Below, one piece after another: positions 1 through 8,099 of a stretch of DNA of 36,286 nucleotides (within the stretch, counting starts at the first letter, position 1; every line of letters begins with the position of its first letter). The stretch spans positions 1 to 36,286 of the forward strand of contig NZ_CALPCZ010000025.1 of assembly GCF_943193135.1 (NCBI RefSeq). Reading direction: 5' to 3'. The notes under the pieces are model-generated. The model was not told the DNA's origin and did no database searches. It saw only the letters and a list, made by a program, of their open reading frames with translations. Position numbers and translations under genes: made by a program. The DNA comes from Odoribacter lunatus. Its GTDB lineage: Bacteria; Bacteroidota; Bacteroidia; Bacteroidales; Marinifilaceae.

Positions 1-66
1 TTTCAAGTTCCAATACGCGCCCAAATTTTTTATCTCACTTTTTATAAAATTCTGATAACAAAAATG

Positions 67-96
67 TTGCAGAATGAGATTATTTATTTACTTTTG
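67..96 (+). promoter_or_regulatory. Bacteroidetes-type promoter
   Basis: TTG at 67-69 and TACTTTTG at 89-96 are separated by 19 bases, which matches the -33/-7 consensus of the Bacteroidetes primary sigma factor (TTTG ... TAnnTTTG). No protein gene follows; the expected transcript would start near 103 and run into the terminator at 239-263. Confidence 0.5.
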
Positions 97-102
97 CCGC
101 CG

Positions 103-263
103 CAGAAGGGAAAAAACGCCCATTTTAAACCAAGGTTTTTTTGGTTGGCGTTTTTCCAAGATGCTATAAATCAGAAAATTGCATCACCAAGTAAGAGTCG
201 CCGGTGGGAGCTCCAAAGGCTTCGCCGGCGCAATAAAAAAGCGGCAGGAATCCCCTGCCGCTT
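103..263 (+). ncRNA. candidate small RNA, unknown family
   Basis: This stretch of about 160 bases lies between a good promoter (67-96) and a strong intrinsic terminator (239-263) and has no convincing reading frame. It can fold into three stem-loops: a long one at about 107-158 with complementary arms GGGAAAAAACGCC and GGCGTTTTTCC, a second with CGCCGG/CCGGCG at about 199-229, and the terminator hairpin. I do not recognise it as tmRNA, SRP RNA, RNase P RNA or a known riboswitch. The first hairpin could instead be a terminator for something to the left. The call is inference from promoter, terminator and fold only. Confidence 0.35.
239..263 (+). terminator. intrinsic terminator
   Basis: A ten-base-pair stem AAGCGGCAGG / CCTGCCGCTT with a five-base loop is followed by TT and a T-rich stretch, and is preceded by an A-run, so it could work in both directions. 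Confidence 0.6.
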
Positions 264-296
264 TTCATTTATCTTTGTTGCCAAAATACAAAAAAT

Positions 297-329
297 GGAC
301 AAATTTAAAGTTGAACTTTAAATTTGTCC
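297..329 (-). terminator. intrinsic terminator of the phosphatase-fold lipoprotein gene
   Basis: A near-perfect palindrome with 14-base arms (GGACAAATTTAAAG / CTTTAAATTTGTCC) around TTGAA lies 54 bases past the stop codon of the minus-strand gene. On the minus strand it is followed by ATTTTTTG. It is A+T-rich but long, so it is likely the end of that transcript. Confidence 0.55.
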
Positions 330-382
330 AAAAATAAGCTATTCCCCTGAATTATAAAACAATCCAACAAGAAAAATTCCGC

Positions 383-1402
383 TCAACGCACACCGAAACG
401 TACCAGCACACCTTTGTGGTCGGTAGGCCATACCCCCAGCGGCTCGATGAAAACATCTTCCGTCCGCTCCTCCACCCGGCGATTGTTGCGAATGGAGCCC
501 CGGGGCCCGAACACATTTGCCTGCAACAGTTTCAACCCGCATTGAGGATAGTAATAAATAACATCTATCCGCTCCCTTTCGTCCGCCTCCGGTGCCCACG
601 TCAGGCGCGAAACATCAGTCTCCTTGCTGTCGGCAGGATAGGTATAGCCCGGATTTTTCACCGGGTCGGGATACATCACCCGGTAGGCATCCGCAAAACC
701 CGCTTCCTCCAACAATGTGCTGACCGTCCACGGAATAACGACACCCCGGTGGTCGGCGCTGTCTTTCGTCGCCTCCGTCCAATCCAGATGAGACGGCTCG
801 TTGAAGTCCCCGCCGATAAACACCCAGCTGCCCTGCGCCTTCTCCCGCTCCGCATCGGCGATAAACAAACGGATGGCATCATCCCGCTGCGAAGCCACAT
901 TGTCCGCCAGCAACGAAGCGACATCCGTGTCCGGCTCCATCTTCGCCCACGAAGAACCGTCATACCCCCGCACACGATAGTAAGAACAATTCAGGAAATC
1001 CAAATGCGCCGTGTACACGCACACCCGTCTGCCTTCCCACTCGGCAGCCAGTTTATAGATACTGCCGTGGTCGCCGTTCTCCGGGAAAATGACGGCACTG
1101 TCCGTAATCGGGTATTTGCTCAACAGACCCGAATCGTAGGAATAAAACGAATAGTACGTCTTTCCCCGCTCCTTCAAAGAAGCGACGATACGGTCGCAAA
1201 AACGGGTGCCCTTGTAATTGCGCACCTCGCTCAACATGACAAAATCCGCATCCACCCTCGCCAGTTCATCTGCCAGGGCTTCGTAACCGCCGGGCACCAT
1301 CGTGCCCTCCTGCCATACATTCAGTTGCAGGAAGCTCAACTCTTTTTCGCGCTTGCAGCCGAACAGGCTCAACAAGCACACCATCATAACTGCTATTTTC
1401 AT
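383..1402 (-). CDS. endonuclease/exonuclease/phosphatase (EEP) family lipoprotein
   Basis: 339 residues. The start has a short signal peptide with lipobox Leu-Phe-Gly-Cys (Cys16), so the protein is probably a lipoprotein outside the inner membrane. The rest shows the EEP fold in order: LNVW near 27-30 (metal-ligand Asn), SEV near 58-60 (metal-ligand Glu), a TAHLD segment, GGDFNEPSH near 200, RIDVIYY, and TDHKGVL near the end (catalytic Asp-His). Family members cut DNA, inositol phosphates, sphingomyelin or other phosphodiesters with Mg2+; the substrate cannot be told here. It stands alone, with its own terminator at 297-329 and tRNA-Trp immediately upstream on the same strand. Confidence 0.85.
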   Translation of the reverse strand: MKIAVMMVCLLSLFGCKREKELSFLQLNVWQEGTMVPGGYEALADELARVDADFVMLSEVRNYKGTRFCDRIVASLKERGKTYYSFYSYDSGLLSKYPITDSAVIFPENGDHGSIYKLAAEWEGRRVCVYTAHLDFLNCSYYRVRGYDGSSWAKMEPDTDVASLLADNVASQRDDAIRLFIADAEREKAQGSWVFIGGDFNEPSHLDWTEATKDSADHRGVVIPWTVSTLLEEAGFADAYRVMYPDPVKNPGYTYPADSKETDVSRLTWAPEADERERIDVIYYYPQCGLKLLQANVFGPRGSIRNNRRVEERTEDVFIEPLGVWPTDHKGVLVRFGVR

Positions 1403-1465
1403 CTGATTATTTATTAATAAAAAACGGAGACTTTTTCACATCTCCGTCAGACAACTTTATCCGTG

Positions 1466-1538
1466 CACGGATGGAGAGACTCGAACTCCCGACACTCGGT
1501 TTTGGAGACCGATGCTCTACCGACTGAGCTACATCCGT
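1466..1538 (-). tRNA. tRNA-Trp (CCA)
   Basis: Read on the minus strand, the 73 bases fold as a standard cloverleaf: acceptor ACGGATG/CATCCGT, the D-arm segment AGCTCAGTCGGTAGAGC, anticodon stem TCGGT/ACCGA with loop CTCCAAA (anticodon CCA), and T-loop GTTCGAGTC. The discriminator base is G, as expected for bacterial tRNA-Trp, and the CCA tail is not encoded. Upstream on the minus strand, TTTTG and TTCCTTTG about 20 bases apart give a plausible promoter. Confidence 0.97.
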
Positions 1539-1601
1539 AAACAGTGCCGCAAAGGAAAACAAAGTTTTACAAACAAGCAAAAAAAAGTAAGGAGAAATCG
1601 G

Positions 1602-2621
1602 TTACAAAATGTTTACCTCCGGCTCCAGCCAGACATTATACCGCATAAACACGCTTTTCTTTATCTCGTTTGCCAGCCGGGTAATCTCCAAGCCCGTGGC
1701 GTTTCCCCTATTGACCAACACCAGTGCCTGCCGGTCGTGCACACCTGCCTGTCCGAGTGTCTTCCCCTTCCAGCCTGCCTGTTCGATAAGCCACCCTGCC
1801 GCCAACTTGGCGCTCTCCCCGTCCAACGGATAAACCGGCATATCCGGAGCCTCCCGCTTCATCTCTTCCGCCACCCGCAAGGGCACCACCGGATTTTTAA
1901 AGAAACTGCCCGCATTCGGCATTTCTTCCACATCGGGCAACTTCGAGCGGCGGATGCGGATGACCGCCTTCCGCACCGACTGCAAGCTCACGTCCCCGCC
2001 TGCTTTTTCCAGTTCGGCGCGGATGCTGCCGTAATCCAGGCGGAACTCCCCCCGCTTCTTCAACCGGAAAACCACGGACGTAATGATATATTTGTTTTTC
2101 CACTGATGCTTAAAGATACTGTCCCGGTACCCGAAACAACAATCGGCAGCCGACAGCGTCACCCGACAGGCACCCTGAATATCCACCGCCTCCACCTCGT
2201 AAACCGCATCCGCCGCTTCCATACCGTACGCCCCCAAATTCTGCACAGGAGCCGCCCCCACATGTCCCGGTATAAGGGAAAGATTCTCCACACCGAAAAA
2301 TCCGTGCTCCACCGACCACGCCACGAAATCATCCCACACAACACCCGCCCCCGCTTTCACCCACACACTCTCCTCATCCTCCCGGACTACCGCAATTCCC
2401 CCTATGGTCGGATAAATAACCGTACCGTCAAAATCTTCCGTAAAAAGGAAATTGCTCCCCCCTCCCAACAACAAAATCTTATCCGGCTCCAAATCGTAAG
2501 AAGACGCTAGTTCCAACAACTCCTCCTCCGAATCGCTTTCGATGAAATAACGGCACCGGCAATCCAAAGCAAAGGTATTGTAAGCACGCAAATTAAAATT
2601 TTCCTCTATTCTCATTTTCAT
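1602..2621 (-). CDS. murB: UDP-N-acetylenolpyruvoylglucosamine reductase
   Basis: MurB reduces UDP-GlcNAc-enolpyruvate to UDP-MurNAc with NADPH and FAD, the second committed step of peptidoglycan precursor synthesis in the cytoplasm. Seen: FAD-binding LLGGGSNFLF, SLIPGHVGAAPVQNLGAYG, the catalytic serine in NAGSFFKNP, and the C-terminal Glu in PEVNIL. The layout fits the E. coli-like type I enzyme. The frame stays open to 2825, but that would overlap the divergent rsmF gene; I place the start at ATG 2621 (MKMRIEENF), which gives 339 residues, the family's normal length. ATG 2615 is an equal alternative. It is divergent from rsmF, with only 25 bases between the starts. Confidence 0.93.
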   Translation of the reverse strand: MKMRIEENFNLRAYNTFALDCRCRYFIESDSEEELLELASSYDLEPDKILLLGGGSNFLFTEDFDGTVIYPTIGGIAVVREDEESVWVKAGAGVVWDDFVAWSVEHGFFGVENLSLIPGHVGAAPVQNLGAYGMEAADAVYEVEAVDIQGACRVTLSAADCCFGYRDSIFKHQWKNKYIITSVVFRLKKRGEFRLDYGSIRAELEKAGGDVSLQSVRKAVIRIRRSKLPDVEEMPNAGSFFKNPVVPLRVAEEMKREAPDMPVYPLDGESAKLAAGWLIEQAGWKGKTLGQAGVHDRQALVLVNRGNATGLEITRLANEIKKSVFMRYNVWLEPEVNIL

Positions 2622-2641
2622 TATATTTGCACGCAAATATA
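2622..2641. promoter_or_regulatory. palindromic double -7 promoter between murB and rsmF
   Basis: The 25-base gap between the divergent starts holds a perfect inverted repeat, TATATTTGC - AC - GCAAATATA. Each arm is a TAnnTTTG -7 element, one per strand, pointing towards each other. The plus copy would start transcription just before the rsmF ATG (2647), and the minus copy just before the murB ATG (2621), giving nearly leaderless transcripts. No clear -33 elements were confirmed. Confidence 0.45.
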
Positions 2642-2646
2642 AAATT

Positions 2647-4023
2647 ATGTCTTCAAACGGGCAACTCACGGCACACAATCTTCCCGACGCTTTCGTCCGG
2701 CGGATGCGGGAACAATTACCCGACGCCGACGCATTCTTCGACGCCCTGCAAACGGCTTCCCCCGTCAGCATCCGGTTAAACCCCGCGAAACTCTCCGCTC
2801 CGGACACGCCTTTTTTCCGCGACACCGTCGTATCGGAAGTGCCGTGGTGCCGCCACGCCTACTACCTGGACAAGCGCCCGGTTTTCACGCTTGACCCCTG
2901 CCTGCATGGCGGGGGCTATTACGTGCAGGAAGCCTCGTCCATGTTCCTAGACCGGATTCTACGACAAATCCTCCCGGCATCCCCCGTACGGGCGCTTGAC
3001 CTGTGCGCGGCGCCGGGCGGCAAATCCACCCTGCTGTCGGCTGCCCTGCCGCCCGACAGTCTCCTCGTCGCCAATGAAGTCATCCGGAGCCGGGCGGCCA
3101 TCCTGAAAGAGAACCTTATCAAATGGGGAGCGGACAATATCGTCATTACCAACAGCGACCCGTCGGAGTTCGCCGCCCTGCCGGACAGTTTTGACCTTAT
3201 TTTGGTCGATGCCCCCTGCTCCGGTGAAGGCATGTTCCGGAAAGACGAAAAAGCCGTTACGGAATGGAGCGAACGCAATTTGCTCCTGTGCAGCGAGCGG
3301 CAACAACGGATACTTGACAATATCTGGAATTCCCTCAAACCGGGAGGCTATCTCGTATACAGCACCTGCACTTACAACCCCGCGGAGAATGAGGAGATGC
3401 TCCGCCATTTGCTCACCCGCCACGATGCCCGCAGCATCGCCGTCGAATACCCCGCCGAGGAAGCCATCGTCCCCACCTCCCACGGCTACCAATTCTATCC
3501 CCACCGGATACAGGGGGAAGGATTTTTCATCGGAGTCGTACAAAAGCAAACAGGAAACACCACATCGCCCACCCCGAAGAGAAGCAAGCGGAACACGCCC
3601 CGCCTGCCGGAAGAGCTGCAACGGATGCTACCGCCGGAAGGCGCATGGACATGTTACGTCCGGGACAATATATTCGGCATCCTGCCGGCACGGCACGCCG
3701 ATTTCATCGAAGAACTCGAAAAACACTTGCACATACTATACAAAGGCACGGAACTGGCGGAAGTCAATGGCAGGAAAATACGCCTGCAACCTTCCCTCGC
3801 GCTGTACCCGTACCTGAACAAAGAAGCCGTCACCTGCCGGAAAGTCGATTTGCCAAGCGCCCTGCGCTATCTGAAGAAAGAGGACATCACCGTCGATGCT
3901 CCTGCCGGGGCATGGGTGCTTATCACCTATAACAGCATCGGGCTGGGCTGGGGGAAAAGCGTTGGCAACCGCCTGAACAATTACTACCCCAAAGAATGGC
4001 GCATCCGCATGAATACTGATTAA
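2647..4023 (+). CDS. rsmF: rRNA (cytosine-C5)-methyltransferase, RsmF/NOL1-NOP2-Sun family
   Basis: 458 residues. Proteins of this family transfer a methyl group from S-adenosylmethionine to C5 of a cytosine in rRNA. Seen: the SAM-binding motif DLCAAPGGKST near 118-128, the DAPCSGEGMFRK motif near 190 (one catalytic Cys) and YSTCTYNPAENE near 238 (second Cys, the nucleophile). The C-terminal ~170 residues match the PUA-like RNA-binding extension of RsmF (Bacteroidetes members are often named this way). It is divergent from murB and is followed 17 bases later by prmA, so the two translation-apparatus methyltransferases probably share a transcript. The exact target base is inferred from the family, not shown. 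Confidence 0.88.
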   Translation: MSSNGQLTAHNLPDAFVRRMREQLPDADAFFDALQTASPVSIRLNPAKLSAPDTPFFRDTVVSEVPWCRHAYYLDKRPVFTLDPCLHGGGYYVQEASSMFLDRILRQILPASPVRALDLCAAPGGKSTLLSAALPPDSLLVANEVIRSRAAILKENLIKWGADNIVITNSDPSEFAALPDSFDLILVDAPCSGEGMFRKDEKAVTEWSERNLLLCSERQQRILDNIWNSLKPGGYLVYSTCTYNPAENEEMLRHLLTRHDARSIAVEYPAEEAIVPTSHGYQFYPHRIQGEGFFIGVVQKQTGNTTSPTPKRSKRNTPRLPEELQRMLPPEGAWTCYVRDNIFGILPARHADFIEELEKHLHILYKGTELAEVNGRKIRLQPSLALYPYLNKEAVTCRKVDLPSALRYLKKEDITVDAPAGAWVLITYNSIGLGWGKSVGNRLNNYYPKEWRIRMNTD

Positions 4024-4040
4024 CCAACTTACACATAACC

Positions 4041-4898
4041 ATGAAAAGCTATACCGAACTTACCTTTCATATCGCTCCCTTTACGGAAGACATCGCCGAC
4101 GCACTCATCGCCGAATTAGGCGCATTGAACTACGACGGATTCGTCTATACGGAAGACGGCTTCAAGGCTTACACCAACGCCGCCGAATTTGACGCAAGTA
4201 CCGTCGAGCACCTTGACCTGCTTCAAATCCTGCCGGACACCCTACAAATTACATGGGACAAAGCGGAAATCGCCGACCAGGACTGGAATAAAGAATGGGA
4301 AGAACATTTTACCCCCATCTTCATCAACGACCAAATCATGGTGCGCACCGGCTTTCATCCCGCCCGTCCGGAAATTCCTTACGAAATCATCATCGAGCCT
4401 AAAATGAGCTTCGGTACCGGACACCACGCCACAACAGCACTGATGCTGGAGAGCATCCTCGATTTCGCTGACGCAATCAAAGGCAAACAGGTATTGGACA
4501 TGGGATGCGGCACCGGAATCCTCTCTATCATGGCATCCAAAGCAGGCGCCGCACACATCACCGGTATCGACATCGACGAATGGGCTTACACCAATACGAT
4601 GGAAAACCTCCGCAACAATCACCTGCAGAATGTTTCCATTAAAATCGGCGACGCCTCTCTGCTGAAACATGAAAAAGCGTTCGATTTCATCCTTGCCAAC
4701 ATCAACCGCAATATCCTGCTTGAAGACATGCACCGGTATGTACAACACCTTTCTCCGAACGGCTATTTGATTATGAGCGGTTTCTATACCCAAGACCTGC
4801 CGCTTATACAAGAAAAAGCGGCGGAACTGAATCTTCAATTCCACCGCCAAAAAATAAAAGACAATTGGGTAGCCGCCAGTTTTTACCTACCGGCATAG
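4041..4898 (+). CDS. prmA: ribosomal protein L11 methyltransferase
   Basis: 285 residues, the usual length. PrmA methylates amino groups of ribosomal protein L11 using S-adenosylmethionine. Seen: the PrmA motif FGTGHHATTALMLE near 126-139, the SAM-binding VLDMGCGTGILSIMA near 150, and LANINRNILL near 220, matching the N-[IV]-x-x-x-x-L segment after motif IV. The N-terminal ~90 residues correspond to the L11-recognition domain. It lies 17 bases after rsmF on the same strand and is convergent with floA, with only 14 bases between the ends. Confidence 0.93.
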   Translation: MKSYTELTFHIAPFTEDIADALIAELGALNYDGFVYTEDGFKAYTNAAEFDASTVEHLDLLQILPDTLQITWDKAEIADQDWNKEWEEHFTPIFINDQIMVRTGFHPARPEIPYEIIIEPKMSFGTGHHATTALMLESILDFADAIKGKQVLDMGCGTGILSIMASKAGAAHITGIDIDEWAYTNTMENLRNNHLQNVSIKIGDASLLKHEKAFDFILANINRNILLEDMHRYVQHLSPNGYLIMSGFYTQDLPLIQEKAAELNLQFHRQKIKDNWVAASFYLPA

Positions 4899-4912
4899 CC
4901 CTACAAAGAAAC

Positions 4913-5908
4913 TTATTTCAGTTTATCCGATTTCTTTTTGCTCTCAGGCTTTGCTATAGATTCCCGCATCTGCGTATCGGCTTCGATGTTCTTCATGCGA
5001 TAGTAATCCATGACCCCCAGATTGCCGGAACGGAATGCTTCCGCCATAGCTAGCGGAACATGGGCTTCCGCCTCGATTACTTTCGCCTTCATCTCCTGCG
5101 CCAAAGCCTTCATCTCCTGTTCTTTGGCTACCGCCATCGCCCTTCTCTCTTCCGCCTTTGCCTGCGCAATCTTCAAATCGGCATCCGCCTGGTCTATCTG
5201 CAAGCCGGCACCGATGTTTTTCCCTACATCTATATCTGCTATATCAATGGAAAGTATTTCAAAAGCAGTCCCCGAATCCAATCCTTTTTCCAACACCACT
5301 TTAGAAATGAAATCCGGATTTTCCATCACAGCCTTGTGAGAATTGGAAGAACCGATAGACGACACAATCCCTTCACCAACCCGGGCTAAAATGGTCTCTT
5401 CGCCTGCCCCGCCGACTAACCGTTTAATATTGGCCCTTACCGTCACACGGGCTTTAGCTATCAGCTGTATACCGTCCTTGGCCACCGCCGTTACAGGAGG
5501 CGTATTGATTACTTTGGGATTTACGCTCATCTGTACGGCTTCAAAAACATCGCGTCCTGCCAAATCGACTGCCGTGGCAATCTGGAAGGTCAAATCAATA
5601 TTTGCTTTGGATGCCGACACCAACGCATGCACCACTTGCGGCACGTGTCCCCCTGCCAAATAATGAGCTTCCAGCAAATCCCTGTAAAGCTCAAGCCCCG
5701 CTTTCTTCCCCTCAATCATCGCCCCGACGATAACGGAAGGCGGCACTTTCCGCCAACGCATCAAAACAAGTTGCAAGAGAGAGATTTTTACATCGGATAC
5801 CAATGCCTGAAACCACAAACCGACCGGTATAAAATATAAGATAAGCCAAATAAGAAATAAGCCGCCTGCAATTGCCACGACTAAGAGTACCATGCTGTTA
5901 TTATCCAT
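4913..5908 (-). CDS. floA: flotillin-like protein FloA
   Basis: 331 residues, close to the usual FloA length. FloA is an SPFH/band-7 family scaffold that forms membrane microdomains. Seen: one N-terminal membrane hairpin/segment (about residues 7-30, [21 protein letters not shown]), the FloA-characteristic [29 protein letters not shown], a long SPFH region, and an Ala/Glu/Lys-rich coiled-coil stretch near 235-290 ([23 protein letters not shown], cited here in parts: [14 protein letters not shown]). Its start overlaps the end of nfeD by 8 bases, the classic nfeD-floA pair, so translation is likely coupled. Microdomain function is known from Firmicutes; in this organism it is inferred. Confidence 0.93.
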   Translation of the reverse strand: MDNNSMVLLVVAIAGGLFLIWLILYFIPVGLWFQALVSDVKISLLQLVLMRWRKVPPSVIVGAMIEGKKAGLELYRDLLEAHYLAGGHVPQVVHALVSASKANIDLTFQIATAVDLAGRDVFEAVQMSVNPKVINTPPVTAVAKDGIQLIAKARVTVRANIKRLVGGAGEETILARVGEGIVSSIGSSNSHKAVMENPDFISKVVLEKGLDSGTAFEILSIDIADIDVGKNIGAGLQIDQADADLKIAQAKAEERRAMAVAKEQEMKALAQEMKAKVIEAEAHVPLAMAEAFRSGNLGVMDYYRMKNIEADTQMRESIAKPESKKKSDKLK

Positions 5909-6377
5909 TTCTTTCTGTTTTTAATTTTACGATGATTTTATCTGTATGTATTTTCACGACTTCTATTTCCCGATTCGTATCTATATACCCCGATTCCGAC
6001 ATAGCTTCCACAACGTCCGCCCCTATCCTTACTTTCCCCATGGGAGCCAGACGGCCGACCGTCACCCCCGTGTCTCCTACCTGAATCTCCGGGCTGATAC
6101 CATCTACCTTACTGTCAATTTGCGAATTTAAACTCAACTTCTCCCATGTCTTCATCCGCAGGACGTACCACGTCAATACTCCGCCACCCGCTACGATTCC
6201 CAGGACAATAAAATGCCCCGTCGGAACACCCAGAAAACGATAACCCACATAAACAGACGCCCCCAGACAAAGCAGTCCGAGAACACCGACAAGACCCGTC
6301 CCCGGAATTACCAAAAATTCCAGAATAATCATTGTAAAACCAAGTCCTGCCAATAAAATTAACGCACCCCATTCCAT
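5901..6377 (-). CDS. NfeD-like membrane protein
   Basis: 158 residues. NfeD proteins accompany SPFH (flotillin/stomatin) proteins and are thought to act with them in the membrane. Seen: several hydrophobic segments in the first ~85 residues ([55 protein letters not shown]), then a soluble C-terminal domain starting near [19 protein letters not shown], typical of the NfeD OB fold. The serine-protease domain of long NfeD is absent, so this is the short form. First gene of the nfeD-floA operon; upstream on the minus strand is TACCTTTA, a one-mismatch -7 element. Confidence 0.85.
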   Translation of the reverse strand: MEWGALILLAGLGFTMIILEFLVIPGTGLVGVLGLLCLGASVYVGYRFLGVPTGHFIVLGIVAGGGVLTWYVLRMKTWEKLSLNSQIDSKVDGISPEIQVGDTGVTVGRLAPMGKVRIGADVVEAMSESGYIDTNREIEVVKIHTDKIIVKLKTERNG

Positions 6378-6497
6378 ATTTCTATAATTTTGGAGCTAAA
6401 GGTATAAATATCTATGAAATGGGTAAAATATTTCATTATAGAATTTTTTGTATTTACTTTGCGCTGTTTTTTAGAAGATTATTAAATTCATTGGAAC

Positions 6498-7112
6498 ATG
6501 TCATTTGATACTGATGAGTTTTACCGCAAAGAAGAGTTTTTCAATGCGGAAAGGACTGAAAAGCTGAATTTTCACTACAAAGAGATTATCAAACTCCTGG
6601 GAGAAAATCCCGAACGGGAAGGATTGCTGAAAACTCCCTTGCGAGTCGCCAAGGCCATGCAGTTTATGACCCAAGGCTATTATCAGGACCCGGAAGAGAT
6701 TTTGAGGTCGGCTCTCTTCAAAGAAGATTACCGGCAAATGGTTATCGTAAAAGATATAGAAATTTACTCTTTGTGTGAGCATCACATGCTGCCTTTCTTC
6801 GGAAGAGCACACGTGGCATATATCCCCAACGGCTATATCACAGGATTAAGCAAAATTGCCCGGGTTGTAGAAACTTATTCCCGCCGTTTGCAGGTTCAGG
6901 AAAGATTGACATACGAAATAAAAAACTGCATTCAGAACACCCTGCACCCGTTAGGCGTGGCGGTGGTCATAGAAGCCCAGCACATGTGCATGATATTGCG
7001 GGGAGTACAAAAACAAAATTCGGTAACGACCACCTCTGATTTCAGCGGAGCATTTGAAAAACTGGCAACACGGGAAGAGTTTATCCGGCTCATCAGTTCC
7101 CGGTTGCATTAA
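6498..7112 (+). CDS. folE: GTP cyclohydrolase I
   Basis: 204 residues. FolE converts GTP to 7,8-dihydroneopterin triphosphate, the first step to tetrahydrofolate. Seen: the N-terminal helix region, [18 protein letters not shown] near 34-51, the zinc-binding and catalytic segment [20 protein letters not shown] near 92-111, [20 protein letters not shown] near 116-135, and the second zinc-ligand segment [12 protein letters not shown] near 155-166. All key Cys and His residues are present. It is divergent from nfeD over a 120-base gap holding a TTACTTTG -7-like element at about 6451, and is followed 34 bases later by fabD. Confidence 0.96.
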   Translation: MSFDTDEFYRKEEFFNAERTEKLNFHYKEIIKLLGENPEREGLLKTPLRVAKAMQFMTQGYYQDPEEILRSALFKEDYRQMVIVKDIEIYSLCEHHMLPFFGRAHVAYIPNGYITGLSKIARVVETYSRRLQVQERLTYEIKNCIQNTLHPLGVAVVIEAQHMCMILRGVQKQNSVTTTSDFSGAFEKLATREEFIRLISSRLH

Positions 7113-7146
7113 TGACAGAAGATTTACATCATTAAAATAAAAAAGT

Positions 7147-8022
7147 ATGAAAAAAGCATTTGTATTTCCCGGTCAGGGAGCGCAATTTGTCGGAATGGGA
7201 AAAGAACTTTACGAAAATTCCGCCAGAGCAAAAGAATTATTCGAGAAAGCCAATAATATTTTAGGTTTCCGCATTACAGATTTAATGTTTGCCGGAACAG
7301 ACGAAGATCTGAAACAAACAAAAGTAACACAACCCGCCATATTCTTACACTCCGTCATTCTTGCAGACAGCCTGGAAGAAAAACCCGCTATGGTAGCCGG
7401 ACATTCTTTGGGTGAGTTTTCCGCATTGGTGGCAGCAGGCGCCTTATCCTTTGAAGACGGTTTACGCTTGGTACATGCCCGGGCTTTAGCCATGCAAAAG
7501 GCCTGCGAGGCCAATCCTTCTACAATGGCCGCCGTTTTAGGTATGGACGACGAAGTTGTTGAAAAAATATGCGCCGAAATTGACGAAGTTGTTGTACCGG
7601 CAAACTATAACAGTCCGGGACAAATTGTTATTTCCGGAAGCAACAAAGGCATCGAAATCGCCTGCCAGAAACTATCCGAAGCCGGAGCCAAAAGAGTTGT
7701 TCCCCTGAATGTAGGCGGAGCTTTCCACTCTCCTTTAATGGAACCTGCACGCAAAGAATTGGCGGAAGCCATCGCGCGCACTGCATTCAAAACTCCGAGT
7801 TGCCCGATATACCAGAATGTTGATGCAAAACCTTATACAGACCCGGAACAGATAAAAAATAACCTTATTGCCCAACTGACCTCTTCCGTACGCTGGACCC
7901 AAATCATGAAAAACATGATTGCGGACGGTGCGGACTGTATGTTGGAAGTTGGTCCCGGCAAGGTACTTCAAGGACTTTTCAAAAAACTGAACAAGGAATT
8001 TGAAACCTCCGGCATCCAATAA
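7147..8022 (+). CDS. fabD: malonyl-CoA:ACP transacylase
   Basis: 291 residues, normal for FabD. It moves malonyl groups from CoA to acyl carrier protein to supply fatty-acid elongation. Seen: the N-terminal FPGQGAQFVGMG, the nucleophile motif GHSLGEFSALVAAG with Ser87, NYNSPGQIVISG (written here from PANYNSPGQIVISG), the catalytic His in GGAFHSPLMEPA near 195, and the C-terminal EVGPGKVLQGLFKK. The gene stands 34 bases after folE and ends at a strong terminator (8026-8055), so folE-fabD could be one short operon. Confidence 0.95.
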   Translation: MKKAFVFPGQGAQFVGMGKELYENSARAKELFEKANNILGFRITDLMFAGTDEDLKQTKVTQPAIFLHSVILADSLEEKPAMVAGHSLGEFSALVAAGALSFEDGLRLVHARALAMQKACEANPSTMAAVLGMDDEVVEKICAEIDEVVVPANYNSPGQIVISGSNKGIEIACQKLSEAGAKRVVPLNVGGAFHSPLMEPARKELAEAIARTAFKTPSCPIYQNVDAKPYTDPEQIKNNLIAQLTSSVRWTQIMKNMIADGADCMLEVGPGKVLQGLFKKLNKEFETSGIQ

Positions 8023-8025
8023 CTC

Positions 8026-8055
8026 AAAAAAGGCTCTCGGTTGAGAGCCTTTTTT
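8026..8055 (+). terminator. intrinsic terminator after fabD
   Basis: Perfect 13-base arms AAAAAAGGCTCTC / GAGAGCCTTTTTT around a GGTT loop, beginning three bases after the fabD stop codon and ending in a T-run. The leading A-run would let it act on both strands. Confidence 0.85.
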
Positions 8056-8099
8056 ATAAATTTCTTTATATCTTTATAGGCTGATAATTTAGGCCTATT

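Noticed and set aside
64-321. 85-codon plus-strand reading frame
   Set aside because: It runs through two hairpins and a terminator, has a basic, low-complexity translation and no family resemblance; a non-coding RNA fits better.
416-1417. 333-codon frame opposite the EEP lipoprotein gene
   Set aside because: A G+C-rich shadow of a well-supported gene; no protein motifs in its translation.
1512-2510. 332-codon frame opposite murB
   Set aside because: Shadow of murB; it even starts within the tRNA-Trp gene.
2622-2825. 68-residue N-terminal extension of murB
   Set aside because: It would overlap the divergent rsmF coding sequence and does not belong to the MurB fold.
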